Below, piece by piece: positions 54,733 through 63,931 of a stretch of 64,000 nucleotides of DNA. The notes beneath the pieces were generated by a model. That model ran no database searches. It was not told the DNA's origin and saw only the letters and a program-made list of their open reading frames with translations. Every line of letters begins with the position of its first letter. Positions within the stretch are counted from its first letter, which is position 1. This DNA comes from Gelatiniphilus marinus (lineage in GTDB: Bacteria > Bacteroidota > Bacteroidia > Flavobacteriales > Flavobacteriaceae): assembly GCF_042678305.1 (NCBI RefSeq), contig NZ_JBHUDT010000001.1, one strand, 5' to 3'. The translations under genes were made by a program, and so were the position numbers.

Positions 54733-56307
54733 TTATGTTATTATTGGTAGTTTAATTGTAAATGTGCTGCCTTTACCTTTCTCACTCTCAACCGATACAT
54801 GACCTTGGTGGTCATCTACTATTCGTTTTACATAAGCCAGCCCCAATCCGTGGCCTTTAACGTTATGTATATTTCCGGTGTGTTCTCTATAAAATTTTTC
54901 GAACACACGCTTTAAGGCAGCTTTACTCATGCCACTACCATGATCTTTTATTTTTAATATTATATTAGTTCCTATGTTTTCTGTTGATACTTCTATTTTT
55001 AATTGTCTTGGAGAATACTTAATAGCGTTATCCAGTATGTTTACTATTACATTGGTAAAATGCATTTCGCTTGCCAAAACCGATGATTTTTCGGCTGTAA
55101 AATGGGTTTGTATCGTGCCGTTTCTATCTTCTATTAAAAGCTGTACGTGCGTTATGGCGTCTTCTATTAAGTCGTGCAGCTCTACCCTGTCCTTACTTAT
55201 ATTAAGTTCGTTTTTTTCTAGTTTAGATATTCTCAACACGTTTTCTACTTGGGCATGCATGCGTTTGTTTTCTTCTTTTATCATGTTAAGATAACGTATT
55301 ACTTTCTCTTTATCGGCTATTATTTTGGGGTTCTTAATGGCGTCTAAAGCTAAGTTTATGGTTGCTATTGGCGTTTTAAACTCGTGCGTCATGTTATTGA
55401 TAAAATCTGTTTTTATTTCAGATATTTTACGCTGTTTTACCAATTGGTACAAAGCACTTGAGTAGGCTAAAATAATAACCGATGTAAAGATTACAGACAA
55501 AATAATCATGCCCATTATAGAGGATAGAATAAATTTTTTATCGTCTGGAAAATTTACTAATAGTTGATAATTACTTCGGTTGTTCTGGTCAGGAAAAATG
55601 GGAGCGCTAAAGGTTGAGGCTTCTTTTTTTTCGAAGGCTTCGCTTTGTACCTTTGTAGCTAGACCGTTGCTGTAAATGGCAAACTCGAAATCGATATCGA
55701 TATTGTCTGCGCTTAATTTGCTTTTCAACAAGCTTTTAATGTCTTTTGCTGAAACCCTTTTGTGCAAAGGTTTTCTTGACAACATTGCCTTGAAGCTTTT
55801 TTCAAGGCTGCTTTTTTGAGCCTCGGCTATGCTTCCACTGTTAATGATGTTCAATATGGGGCTTTGCGATATGTCTTTATCTGAAAAATCGGCATCGCTG
55901 TAAACCTCCATTTGCGATCTGCCGATGATGTTTTGAACGTTGATACTATCTAAACCAATGTCAAAGAGCGAAGAAGATAATTTATAGTTCTCTTCTAAAA
56001 CTCCACTTCTGTAAATAAGTGTTTCTTTTGTATTGTTGTTTTGCTGATAAATAAAGAGTTGGGAAACCGCTGCCGAATCGCTTTTTTTCTCATGATCTAA
56101 TCTTTGGTACCTTTGAAAATGCCTTTCAAACTCATCATCGCCAATCTTGTTGGAAACAGCATACAAAGCACTTGTAACACTAGATTTGAAACGCTTTTTT
56201 TCATTATCAACAGAATCTTTAATATAATAAGCTTGCACAAATATGATGCCTATAAGCGATAAACTCATCAATAGCACCAGTAGGATGAATATTCTCTTGC
56301 TCATCAT
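54733..56307 (-). CDS. Membrane sensor histidine kinase (RprX-like)
   Basis: The 524-aa kinase has transmembrane segments at about 5-28 and 259-283 enclosing a periplasmic sensor domain of about 230 residues. HisKA follows with His308 (FINNMTHEFKTPIATIN). HATPase_c shows the N box (VNILDNAIKYS), G1 (DHGSGM) and G2 (KGHGLGLAYVKRI). It pairs with the OmpR-type regulator encoded immediately downstream. It is the fourth gene of the operon glycosyltransferase-YbbR-coaE-kinase-regulator. Confidence 0.92.
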   Translation of the reverse strand: MMSKRIFILLVLLMSLSLIGIIFVQAYYIKDSVDNEKKRFKSSVTSALYAVSNKIGDDEFERHFQRYQRLDHEKKSDSAAVSQLFIYQQNNNTKETLIYRSGVLEENYKLSSSLFDIGLDSINVQNIIGRSQMEVYSDADFSDKDISQSPILNIINSGSIAEAQKSSLEKSFKAMLSRKPLHKRVSAKDIKSLLKSKLSADNIDIDFEFAIYSNGLATKVQSEAFEKKEASTFSAPIFPDQNNRSNYQLLVNFPDDKKFILSSIMGMIILSVIFTSVIILAYSSALYQLVKQRKISEIKTDFINNMTHEFKTPIATINLALDAIKNPKIIADKEKVIRYLNMIKEENKRMHAQVENVLRISKLEKNELNISKDRVELHDLIEDAITHVQLLIEDRNGTIQTHFTAEKSSVLASEMHFTNVIVNILDNAIKYSPRQLKIEVSTENIGTNIILKIKDHGSGMSKAALKRVFEKFYREHTGNIHNVKGHGLGLAYVKRIVDDHQGHVSVESEKGKGSTFTIKLPIIT

Positions 56308-56374
56308 TCAAAATTAACATTTTAACATTTAGCGGACTTATGATTTAACCTTACATTAACAAAAATGTTAATTT

Positions 56375-56968
56375 TTAACGATTAAAAACATTATTTAAGA
56401 TTTGCCCGTGCACTTTAACAACTTGTTTTTTTGTGTTTTCAAATGAAGTATTTTTAATTTCAAAATCGGATAGTTTTACTTTTTCGGCATCGCTCCATTG
56501 GTTTTTCATTATTGCTTTAATTTTGCCTTCTGTGGTTTTATCGCGTTTAAGCAAACGTTCAATTCGCAAATCTAGGGGTGCGGTAACGGTTATAACGTAA
56601 TCGCAGAGTTTGTGTCCGCCATTTTCAAATAAAATAGCAACTTCTTTTATTACATACGGTGCTTTTTGTTTTGCTGCCCATTTATTAAAATGTTTAGCAA
56701 CCCTGGGATGGATTATAGCATTCATTTTTTCTAAATAACGGCTATCGTTAAAAATAATATCGGCAATAAAGGGTTTGTTTAAAGTATTGTCAATATAGGC
56801 ATTATCTCCAAAAAGCTGAATGAGTTTTCGTTTAATAATTTTAGATTTATGCATTAATTTTTTTGCTTCTTCATCAGCAATATAAACGGGTATGCCCAAA
56901 GCCATAAATTGCTTTGCAACTGTGGTTTTACCACTGCCTATGCCGCCTGTAAGTCCAACTATAATCAT
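56375..56968 (-). CDS. coaE: Dephospho-CoA kinase
   Basis: The 197-aa cytoplasmic enzyme phosphorylates dephospho-CoA at the 3' hydroxyl, the last step of coenzyme A synthesis. The P-loop GGIGSGKT is at residues 8-15, with ADEEAKKL, the lid region (HPRVAKHF) and DYVITVTAP after it, as in the CoaE family. Length is standard. Its start overlaps the YbbR stop by 4 bases. Another CoA gene, coaBC, lies 6 kb away. Confidence 0.95.
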   Translation of the reverse strand: MIIVGLTGGIGSGKTTVAKQFMALGIPVYIADEEAKKLMHKSKIIKRKLIQLFGDNAYIDNTLNKPFIADIIFNDSRYLEKMNAIIHPRVAKHFNKWAAKQKAPYVIKEVAILFENGGHKLCDYVITVTAPLDLRIERLLKRDKTTEGKIKAIMKNQWSDAEKVKLSDFEIKNTSFENTKKQVVKVHGQILNNVFNR

Positions 56969-57930
56969 TCTATTATAATAAATTCAATGTGTTGCTGATT
57001 AATTTTTGCGCGTTTTACAGTTGCTGGAAATGTTGTAAGTTCGGGCAGCAAAAAAGACTGGTTTGTTATGGTTTTGCTAAAATCGCACTCTACCCTAAAA
57101 TCTTTTGCCTTAATTGCTTTAAAGTTGTTAAGGCTGGTGTAATAGGTAACATTTACTGTTTTAGGAAAATATTTTATGCTAATATTATTGGGTATGTTTT
57201 TTATGGTAACCGGTACTTTTAATGTGCCTTCTGTAAATTTTTCAACGGTTGCGGCTAGATTTACCGTTTTGTTAGAAAACTTTAAATCTTGGCTGTTTTT
57301 TGGTAATATTAGTTTGATTGCTTTTTTTATATCTGATTTAATATCGATCATTTTGATACTTTCAGTTTCAATACTATTTACTTGAGAAGCTAAAACATTT
57401 GGGCCAATAACCTTTATAGAATCTGGGGTAATTTTATAAGATTCCACACTATCAAAACCTTGGGCAAATTTTATATCGGCATTTAAAATTACGGGTACTT
57501 TTTTAACCAAATTAACATCAAACCTAAACCGCAGCGTATCGGGTGCAATATTTAACAGTTCAACCTGTTTGCCAAATTGTGTACTGGCCAATAAATAGGC
57601 TTTAGATTTGCTCCAAACAAAAGCAGAATCTATTATATCGACGTCTTTTACAAAATCTATAGCAATTTTTGGTTTGCTAAAATAATAGGTTAGCCACCTA
57701 AATCCGTGGGCTTTAAGCGTTATGTTTAAAACCGCGTTAGAATCGTTTAAAATAATATTCTCTGGCGGCACATTAATTTTATCGATTTTAAAAACCACGG
57801 TATTGGTGTATTGTTTTGATAGTTTTGTAAAAATTAAAATGATAAATGCAAAAAACAGAAACAAAAAAAACACATTGATTTTTCTGGTTTTAATTGAGGT
57901 TTTAATATCTGATTTTATTTTTTTTATCAT
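56965..57930 (-). CDS. YbbR-domain protein, membrane anchored
   Basis: The 321-aa protein has one N-terminal transmembrane segment at about 19-37 (VFFLFLFFAFIILIFT), then periplasmic beta-rich YbbR-like repeats (for example VPVILNADIKFAQGFDSVESYKITPDSIKVIGP and LKVPVTIKNIPNNISIKYFPKTVNVTYY). The biochemical role in Bacteroidota is unsettled; in Firmicutes YbbR regulates the diadenylate cyclase CdaA. Placement between a glycosyltransferase gene (2-base gap) and coaE (4-base overlap) is common in Flavobacteriia. Confidence 0.82.
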   Translation of the reverse strand: MIKKIKSDIKTSIKTRKINVFFLFLFFAFIILIFTKLSKQYTNTVVFKIDKINVPPENIILNDSNAVLNITLKAHGFRWLTYYFSKPKIAIDFVKDVDIIDSAFVWSKSKAYLLASTQFGKQVELLNIAPDTLRFRFDVNLVKKVPVILNADIKFAQGFDSVESYKITPDSIKVIGPNVLASQVNSIETESIKMIDIKSDIKKAIKLILPKNSQDLKFSNKTVNLAATVEKFTEGTLKVPVTIKNIPNNISIKYFPKTVNVTYYTSLNNFKAIKAKDFRVECDFSKTITNQSFLLPELTTFPATVKRAKINQQHIEFIIIE

Positions 57931-57932
57931 TT

Positions 57933-58934
57933 TTATTTAAAGAATAATCCTGGAAAATGTACTTCGGGGGTCTTTTTTAAAACACCAATTGCTAAAGTAG
58001 ATTTTAAAAACCCATAGCCATACCCAAAAAACTGAACCGCAATGGCCAACAAAGATAACAACGCCACAACTACACTTTTAGTGGTTACTAAAGCTGTTAA
58101 AAACGCTATTACAAAATACAATATATAGGCTATTATTACCCATTTTATATGAATTAAAAGTAATATTATTGAAATAAAAAAACCAACACAAAATACCGTT
58201 GGAAACCAATAGGTTATTTTTTTAGTTGAAGGATGCCATACATTTAAAATAGGACGAACCAACCCGAATTTATGGACTTGCGAATAAAATTTACGCCAAG
58301 AAATACGGCGTTTATGATACACGAAAGCTTCGGGAATTAACCTGGTTTTAAAACCCAAATGCCATAAACGAATGGATAAATCTGGGTCTTCGCCCGGGTG
58401 AATGCGCCCAAAACCTTTTGATGCTATAAATGCTTCTTTTGAAATACCCATATTAAAACTACGAGGTTGAAACCTATCGACACTTTTTTTATTGCCGCGA
58501 ATACCACCGGTTGTAATAAACGAGGTCATTGAAAAATTAATGGCTTTTTGAAGGTTTGTAAACGAATGGTGCGCCGCATCGGGTCCGCCAAAAGAATCTA
58601 CATAATTGGTTTTTAGGCTTTTTTCTACTTCGGTTAAATAATTTTTGGGCAGAATACAATCTGAATCCAGAATGATAAAATAATTGCCTTTGGCGTGCTG
58701 CATGCCGAAATTACGGGAATCTCCGGGACCGGAATTTTCTTTAAAGAAATACGAAATATCTAGTTTGTCTTTGTAACTATCAACAACCGGTTTCGACGAG
58801 ATATTTGAGCCATCTTCTACAATTACAATTTCGTATTTAGTCATGGTATTCAACTTAACAAAACTTTGTAAGAGCTCTTGTGTTTCGTTGGGGCGGTTAT
58901 AAACCGGAATGATAAATGAAAACTTTAATGGCAT
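57933..58934 (-). CDS. Family 2 glycosyltransferase with C-terminal membrane helices
   Basis: The 333-aa protein has a GT-A fold at about 1-220 with KFSFIIPVYNRPNETQEL at the start and the metal-binding DSD in FIILDSDCIL (about 92-94). EDPDLSIRLW around residue 183 holds the general-base region, and RRISWRKFYSQ follows. Two to three hydrophobic helices follow at about 243-310. It probably transfers a sugar at the cytoplasmic membrane. The sugar and acceptor cannot be told from sequence. It is the first gene of the operon leading to the two-component system. Confidence 0.87.
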   Translation of the reverse strand: MPLKFSFIIPVYNRPNETQELLQSFVKLNTMTKYEIVIVEDGSNISSKPVVDSYKDKLDISYFFKENSGPGDSRNFGMQHAKGNYFIILDSDCILPKNYLTEVEKSLKTNYVDSFGGPDAAHHSFTNLQKAINFSMTSFITTGGIRGNKKSVDRFQPRSFNMGISKEAFIASKGFGRIHPGEDPDLSIRLWHLGFKTRLIPEAFVYHKRRISWRKFYSQVHKFGLVRPILNVWHPSTKKITYWFPTVFCVGFFISIILLLIHIKWVIIAYILYFVIAFLTALVTTKSVVVALLSLLAIAVQFFGYGYGFLKSTLAIGVLKKTPEVHFPGLFFK

Positions 58935-59003
58935 AGCACAAATGTAATTAATCCTATTACAATAATTGGCAAACTTACTGTTGCTTTTGGGCCATTATTG
59001 TTT

Positions 59004-59117
59004 TTGGCGGATAAGCGCGGGAGCGATAGTAGTGGTTAGCTTTTGTAAAACTTCCATTTAAGGTTTTACAAAACTAGTAACGGATAGCGCGGTTTTTATT
59101 TTTCAAAAAAACCCGCC
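59004..59117. other. Intergenic multi-stem element (candidate structured repeat or small RNA)
   Basis: The central perfect inverted repeat is TTTTGTAAAAC (59041-59051) with GTTTTACAAAA (59063-59073). It is flanked by two related GC-rich blocks, GCGGATAAGCGCGGGAGCGA on the left and AACGGATAGCGCGG on the right, then a further hairpin of GCGGTTTTT with AAAAACCCGC. The GC content stands out from its surroundings. From memory, similar AGCGATAGnAGnGG...GGATAGCGCGG elements recur between genes in Flavobacteriia. Confidence 0.5.
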
Positions 59118-59144
59118 ATAAAAATAGAGGTTTAATAAAAAAAA

Positions 59145-59177
59145 AGACCAGTCAGGTTTTAGAAACCTGACTGGTCT
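59145..59177 (-). terminator. Intrinsic terminator of fabI
   Basis: Perfect 15-base arms AGACCAGTCAGGTTT (59145-59159) and AAACCTGACTGGTCT (59163-59177) have a 3-base loop. In the minus-strand transcript a long T run follows. Confidence 0.93.
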
Positions 59178-59197
59178 AAACCTTATATAATACAATT

Positions 59198-60013
59198 TTA
59201 TTCTTTTGTAAAAGTTTCCATAACGGCTTCGCTTACGCCCATGTTGCTAAAACCGCCGTCGTTATAGAGGTTTTGCAGGGTTACGCGTTTGGTTAAATCG
59301 CTAAAAAGGGACACGGTGTAGTTGGCGCAATCCAGCGCGGTGGCGTTACCCAGTGGCGACATTTTATTGGCGTAGGCTATAAACCCGTCGAAGCCTTTTA
59401 CGCCGCTGCCCGCCGTAGTTGGTGTTGGCGATTGCGAAATGGTATTAACGCGCACTTTTTTATCGCGGCCAAAAAAGTAGCCAAAACTACGTGCTACACT
59501 TTCTAAATAGGCTTTGTTATCGGCCATATCATTATAGTCCGGGAACACGCGTTGTGCCGCCATATAGCTTAAGGCCACAATACTGCCCCAGGCGTTCATG
59601 GCATCGGCTTTGTAAAGGGTTTGCATAACTTTATGGAAAGACATGGCCGAAACATCGGTGCCTTTTTGGGTCCATTCGTAATTTTGGTCTGTGTAATGTT
59701 TGCCTTTTCTAACGTTTATTGACATGCCAATGGAATGTAAAACAAAATCGATTTTACCGCCAAGGATTTCCATGGATTGTTCTACCAATTTCTGTAAATC
59801 TTCTTCCGATGTGGCATCGGCAGGAATAATTTGCGAGCCTGTTTTTTTGGCAAGCTCGTTAATTTGCCCCATGCGCATCGCAACCGGTGCGTTGGTTAAT
59901 ACAAATTGTCCGCCTTCTTCATGAACGCGTTCTGCGGTTTTCCAAGCAATTGAATTAGCATCTAATGCACCGAAAATAATCCCTTTTTTTCCTTTTAGTA
60001 AATTGTATGACAT
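59198..60013 (-). CDS. fabI: Enoyl-[acyl-carrier-protein] reductase FabI
   Basis: The 271-aa short-chain dehydrogenase-like enzyme reduces the enoyl-ACP double bond in fatty acid elongation. The cofactor site GALDANSIAW is at residues 15-24, corresponding to the GxxxxxSIA motif of FabI. The catalytic Tyr160 and Lys167 (PDYNDMADNK) have the FabI spacing of six residues between them, and VLHSIG is present. Length matches the family. It is single-gene, with a consensus -7 box upstream and a strong terminator downstream. Confidence 0.95.
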   Translation of the reverse strand: MSYNLLKGKKGIIFGALDANSIAWKTAERVHEEGGQFVLTNAPVAMRMGQINELAKKTGSQIIPADATSEEDLQKLVEQSMEILGGKIDFVLHSIGMSINVRKGKHYTDQNYEWTQKGTDVSAMSFHKVMQTLYKADAMNAWGSIVALSYMAAQRVFPDYNDMADNKAYLESVARSFGYFFGRDKKVRVNTISQSPTPTTAGSGVKGFDGFIAYANKMSPLGNATALDCANYTVSLFSDLTKRVTLQNLYNDGGFSNMGVSEAVMETFTKE

Positions 60014-60057
60014 GTTATTGGTTGTTTAGTTGTTTGTGGTTTAGTCGTTTATAGATC

Positions 60058-60065
60058 CAAAGATA
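60058..60065 (-). promoter_or_regulatory. -7 promoter box of fabI
   Basis: On the minus strand this reads TATCTTTG, a full TAnnTTTG match, 45 bases upstream of the fabI start. A TTG (60083-60081) lies 15 bases further up, shorter than usual spacing. Confidence 0.45.
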
Positions 60066-60071
60066 AAAATT

Positions 60072-61724
60072 TTAATTAAGCAATTCTTTGGCGTGTGCAA
60101 TGGCCGAAGAGGTCATTTCTACGCCGCCCAGCATTTGTGCAATTTCAACGATACGCTGGTCGTGATTGAGTTTTACCAAATTGGTTTGTGTTACGTTACC
60201 GACATCTTCTTTAAACACTTTAAAGTGCGAATGCCCTTTGGCCGCAATTTGTGGTAAATGTGTTATTGAAAATACTTGCATGGTTTTGCTCATTTGCAAC
60301 ATTATATCGCCCATTTTGTTTGATATTTCGCCTGAAACTCCCGTATCGATTTCATCGAACATAATGGTTGGTAACTGAATGTATTTTGATAACACCGATT
60401 TTATGGCGAGCATAATTCTTGATAATTCTCCGCCCGAAGCCGCCTTTTTTAAGGTGTTAAAACTACCGCCTTTGTTTGCAGAAAACAGAAACGACAATTC
60501 GTCTTGACCATTTGCAAAAAATTGTTCGCTGTATAAAACCTCTATTTTAAATTGGGCGTTGGGCATACCCAAACTTGCCAAAATAGTTTCTAATTGTGCT
60601 TTTAACTGCGGAATAACTTCTGCGCGTTTTTTATGTATTTTTTTTGCAATGCTTTTTAGCTGATTGGTTTTAGATTGTATTTCAGATTGCTTTTTTTCAA
60701 TGCTGGCATCTAAGTTTTCGGTTACGGCAACTTTGTCTTCTAATTCGTTTTTTATTTTGATTAATTCTGAAACATTGGCAGCGACATGCTTTTGCATTAA
60801 ATTATGCAGGGTTTTTAATTTTGAATCGACTTCTTCCAACCTATTTGGATCTGCTTCCAAACCCTCTTGAAGCGCATCGATTTCGCTAAAAACATCGTCT
60901 AAATCTATTAAGCTGCTATTGACTCTATTGAATAAATCTTCATATTTTGACGAAAAACCCGCTATACTTTGAAGATTGTTTTTAATGGTGGTTAGCGTAG
61001 TTAAAACGCCTATTTGTTCATCATTTAATAATTGATAGGATGCTGAAAGTTTTTCTTTTATACCTTCAATATTATTTAGGGTTTCGTACTCTTCTTCAAG
61101 GGTTTGCTGCTCGCCTTCAATTAATTTGGCTTCAATTAATTCGTTTAATAAAAACGAGTTATAATCGTGTTCTTTTATAGCTTCCGCTTGAAAATTGAGT
61201 AAATCTTGTAATTCTTTTTGAAGCGTTTTATACTTTTTTTGTTCTAAACTGTAATGCTGTAACAATTCATCATTACTCGCTAAAGCATCAATAACCTGAA
61301 ACTGGAAATCGTTGCTTGTTAATTGTAGGGTTTGATGTTGCGAATGGATATCGATCAATCGTTCGCCCAAAAGTTGTAAACTATTTAGATTTACTGGCGA
61401 ATCGTTAACGAATGCCCTGGATTTTCCTGAAGGTAAAATTTCTCGCCGGATAATGGTTTGAGATTCGTAATCGAAATCTTCGGCCTCAAAAAGCGATTTT
61501 AAATTGTAATTTGAGACATCGAAAACCGCTTCGATTATGCACTTTTGAGTCGCATCTTTTAAACTGTTTAAATCTGCGCGTTTACCCAAGATTAATGACA
61601 ATCCGCCCAATAAAATAGATTTACCGGCACCGGTTTCGCCTGTTATAATAGATAATCCGTTGTTAAAATCGACTTGAAGTTTATCGATTAAAGCGTAGTT
61701 TTTTATTGAAAGAGAGGTTAGCAT
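60072..61724 (-). CDS. recN: DNA repair protein RecN
   Basis: This 550-aa SMC-like ATPase acts in double-strand break repair. Walker A GETGAGKS is at 29-36 (TSLSIKNYALIDKLQVDFNNG precedes it), a long coiled coil spans about 150-370, and ABC signature ASGGELSRIMLAIKS and Walker B TIMFDEIDTGVSG follow. ITHLPQIAAKG is the H-loop. Length is standard. It sits between the DUF4835 gene and fabI. Confidence 0.96.
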   Translation of the reverse strand: MLTSLSIKNYALIDKLQVDFNNGLSIITGETGAGKSILLGGLSLILGKRADLNSLKDATQKCIIEAVFDVSNYNLKSLFEAEDFDYESQTIIRREILPSGKSRAFVNDSPVNLNSLQLLGERLIDIHSQHQTLQLTSNDFQFQVIDALASNDELLQHYSLEQKKYKTLQKELQDLLNFQAEAIKEHDYNSFLLNELIEAKLIEGEQQTLEEEYETLNNIEGIKEKLSASYQLLNDEQIGVLTTLTTIKNNLQSIAGFSSKYEDLFNRVNSSLIDLDDVFSEIDALQEGLEADPNRLEEVDSKLKTLHNLMQKHVAANVSELIKIKNELEDKVAVTENLDASIEKKQSEIQSKTNQLKSIAKKIHKKRAEVIPQLKAQLETILASLGMPNAQFKIEVLYSEQFFANGQDELSFLFSANKGGSFNTLKKAASGGELSRIMLAIKSVLSKYIQLPTIMFDEIDTGVSGEISNKMGDIMLQMSKTMQVFSITHLPQIAAKGHSHFKVFKEDVGNVTQTNLVKLNHDQRIVEIAQMLGGVEMTSSAIAHAKELLN

Positions 61725-61762
61725 GTTTTTGTTTAGTATTCAGTTGGCATTATTCAACTTAT

Positions 61763-61796
61763 CAAAATTAATATAATTTTAGATTCCCCTCTTCAA
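61763..61796 (-). promoter_or_regulatory. Weak candidate promoter of recN
   Basis: Minus strand: TTG (61796-61794), 23 bases, TAATTTTG (61770-61763). The -7 box fits; the spacing is at the long end. The leader would be about 30 bases. Confidence 0.3.
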
Positions 61797-61839
61797 GGGA
61801 ATGACAAATTATTGAAACAAAGCAAGCTTTGAGTGATTT

Positions 61840-62727
61840 TTAAAATTTAATATTTCGCCATTTAGCTGAGTGCGTTGGTGCTATTTTTTGAAGTGTTTCT
61901 TTAACATTGGTAATATTTACATTGGGGCCGTTTGAAAAAATTTGCTCAATTTCATCGGCTTTAGCATCAAAAAAAGTACGCAAAACAAAGGAATTTGGCC
62001 GGCGGCTATTCATGGCTTTAAATGTTGTTAAAGCATCGGCTATTTGCTCTTTTCCGCCTTTTGCATTTTCGCACATAATATCCAATCCGTTAATATGATA
62101 GTTGTACATAACGGTTCTATATTCTTTAAAAGTTGGCGATAACACATTGTCTATCAATGCAAATCTGCTTTGTAAACCATCTTCAATTTTCCAACCTTTA
62201 AAATTTTCTTGTTGCGAATAATTGGTAATGGTTTGTGCTTGCGCGTAAAAGGGGTCGCCACCTTTTTCTGAAAAAGAATCGGCATCTACGGCTAAAATCA
62301 TATAAATATGAAACGCCAAAACCGAAATTAAGTTAGATTCGAATTGTGTGGGGTTGAACGTTAAATTTTGAAACTCTAAATACCTAAAAGTAAAATCTTT
62401 ATCGTTAAAACTGTAAAGTGGCGTGCTGTAAGACGAGCCAAAAACGGGACGCGACGATTGCACTTGCAAAGTCCCCTGAAAGGCTTCGCCACTAAAATTG
62501 GTAATGCTAATAAGCATGCTGCAATTAATGCGCTCTTGGTTGGCAAAGGTTTTGTTGGTCCATTTGGTATTGTTTACAAACTCGGTTAATTGTTTTTCAA
62601 GGGTTTTAAAAATCTGCAAATTCTCGTTTCCCGTTTGCAAGGCATTCACAACAACCTTACAGTTCAATTCTTGCGAAAGGCCTTTTGCGCCAAAGCATAG
62701 CAATAAAATTATGAGTATGTTACGCAT
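61840..62727 (-). CDS. DUF4835 family periplasmic/secreted protein
   Basis: The 295-aa protein has a signal peptide (ILIILLLCFGAKGLSQ). The mature part matches the DUF4835 pattern seen beside coaBC and recN across Bacteroidota: LNCKVVVNALQTGNENLQIFKTLEKQLTEFVNNTKWT near the N-terminus, FRYLEFQNLTFNPTQFESNLISVLAFHIYMILAVDADSF in the middle, and WKIEDGLQSRFALIDNVLSP. The function is unknown. The start overlaps the coaBC stop by 8 bases, so the two are translated together. Confidence 0.87.
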   Translation of the reverse strand: MRNILIILLLCFGAKGLSQELNCKVVVNALQTGNENLQIFKTLEKQLTEFVNNTKWTNKTFANQERINCSMLISITNFSGEAFQGTLQVQSSRPVFGSSYSTPLYSFNDKDFTFRYLEFQNLTFNPTQFESNLISVLAFHIYMILAVDADSFSEKGGDPFYAQAQTITNYSQQENFKGWKIEDGLQSRFALIDNVLSPTFKEYRTVMYNYHINGLDIMCENAKGGKEQIADALTTFKAMNSRRPNSFVLRTFFDAKADEIEQIFSNGPNVNITNVKETLQKIAPTHSAKWRNIKF

Positions 62728-63931
62728 CGATTTGTTTTATAATTTCGGTTAATAAATCTTGGGCGACGCCGGCTTTCGTTTTTAATTGATGTTCGGTTAT
62801 CGTTTCCTTGTCATCAATAAAAGTTACTTTATTGGTTTCGGTTTTAAAACCTGCGCCTTTGTCGTTTAACGAATTTAAGACAATTAAATTTAAGTGCTTT
62901 CTTTTTAATTTCCCAATGGCATTTTCAAGTTCGTTGTTCGTTTCTAACGCAAAACCAACTAAATATTGTTGTTTTTTAATTTTTCCTAAAGATTCTAAAA
63001 TGTCTTTGGTTTTTGTTAACTCTAAGGTTAACGTAGAATGGTTCTTTTTTATTTTTTTAGATGAAACTTCTTTTGGAGTAAAATCTGCAACTGCTGCCGA
63101 TAGTATGGCAATATCAACAGTATTAAAATATTTGTGGGCAGCATCGTACATATCTTGTGCGCTAACAACGGGTACGACATGTATTAAGGTATGGTTTACT
63201 TTTTGATGTGTTGGCCCTGTAATTAAAGTAACCGATGCGCCAAGATTTGCTGAGGCTTTCGCGATTTCAAACCCCATTTTACCGCTGGAATGATTGCCTA
63301 TAAAACGTACCGGATCGATAGCTTCGTAAGTTGGGCCTGCGGTAATTAATATTTTTTTCCCGCGAAGCGGAAGTTTGTCTAAAATATCGTTTTCTATAAA
63401 TGTGATAATATCCTCGGGTTCTGCCATGCGCCCCTTGCCCACTAAACCGCTTGCTAATTCGCCACTTGTTGCAGGAACCATAATGTTACCGTAGGCATTA
63501 AGTTTTTTAAAAGAATTTAATGTTGACGGATGTTTGTACATATCTAAATCCATTGCCGGTGCAAAATAAACAGGGCATTTTGCTGATAGATAGGTTGCCA
63601 AAAGCAAGTTGTCGCAAACCCCATTTGCCATTTTAGAAAGTGTGTTTGCCGTGGCCGGAGCTATAACGAAATAATCTGCCCAAAGCCCTAAATCGACATG
63701 ATTGTTCCATACTGCATTGTCATCTTCTTCATTTGTAAAAGAAGAATGGACCGGGTTTTTTGAAAGTGTAGATAAGGTTAAAGGTGTAATAAAATCTTTT
63801 GCAGAAGACGTGATAACAACTTTTACGTTGGCGCCCGATTTTACAAACAACCTAACTAATGAAGCTGTTTTATAAGCGGCAATACCACCACTAATTCCTA
63901 ATAGTATGTTCTTGCCGTTTAGGATACTCAT
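62720..63931 (-). CDS. coaBC: Bifunctional phosphopantothenoylcysteine decarboxylase/phosphopantothenate-cysteine ligase
   Basis: The 403-aa enzyme performs two successive steps of coenzyme A synthesis. The N-terminal flavoprotein decarboxylase (about 1-185) shows GISGGIAAYKTASLVR, catalytic-type NHVDLG near residue 74, and PAMDLDMYKHP with its substrate loop. The C-terminal ligase (about 188-403) shows ITAGPTYEAIDPVRFIGNHSSGKMG. The start ATG at 63931 is kept because MSILNGKNILLGISGG aligns with family starts, although the frame stays open to the window edge. It leads the coaBC-DUF4835 pair. Confidence 0.95.
   Translation of the reverse strand: MSILNGKNILLGISGGIAAYKTASLVRLFVKSGANVKVVITSSAKDFITPLTLSTLSKNPVHSSFTNEEDDNAVWNNHVDLGLWADYFVIAPATANTLSKMANGVCDNLLLATYLSAKCPVYFAPAMDLDMYKHPSTLNSFKKLNAYGNIMVPATSGELASGLVGKGRMAEPEDIITFIENDILDKLPLRGKKILITAGPTYEAIDPVRFIGNHSSGKMGFEIAKASANLGASVTLITGPTHQKVNHTLIHVVPVVSAQDMYDAAHKYFNTVDIAILSAAVADFTPKEVSSKKIKKNHSTLTLELTKTKDILESLGKIKKQQYLVGFALETNNELENAIGKLKRKHLNLIVLNSLNDKGAGFKTETNKVTFIDDKETITEHQLKTKAGVAQDLLTEIIKQIDA

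Noticed and set aside
56309..56316. TAATTTTG promoter-like box before the RprX-like kinase.
   Set aside because: It ends 2 bases before the start codon, so the transcript would begin inside the gene.
58939..58946. TACATTTG promoter-like box before the glycosyltransferase gene.
   Set aside because: It is a full consensus match but only 4 bases from the ATG; it would require a leaderless mRNA, which I cannot support from sequence.
61781..61802. ATTCCC...GGGAAT hairpin upstream of recN.
   Set aside because: It is short, has no T run on either side and looks like a remnant of a common intergenic sequence; not called as a terminator.
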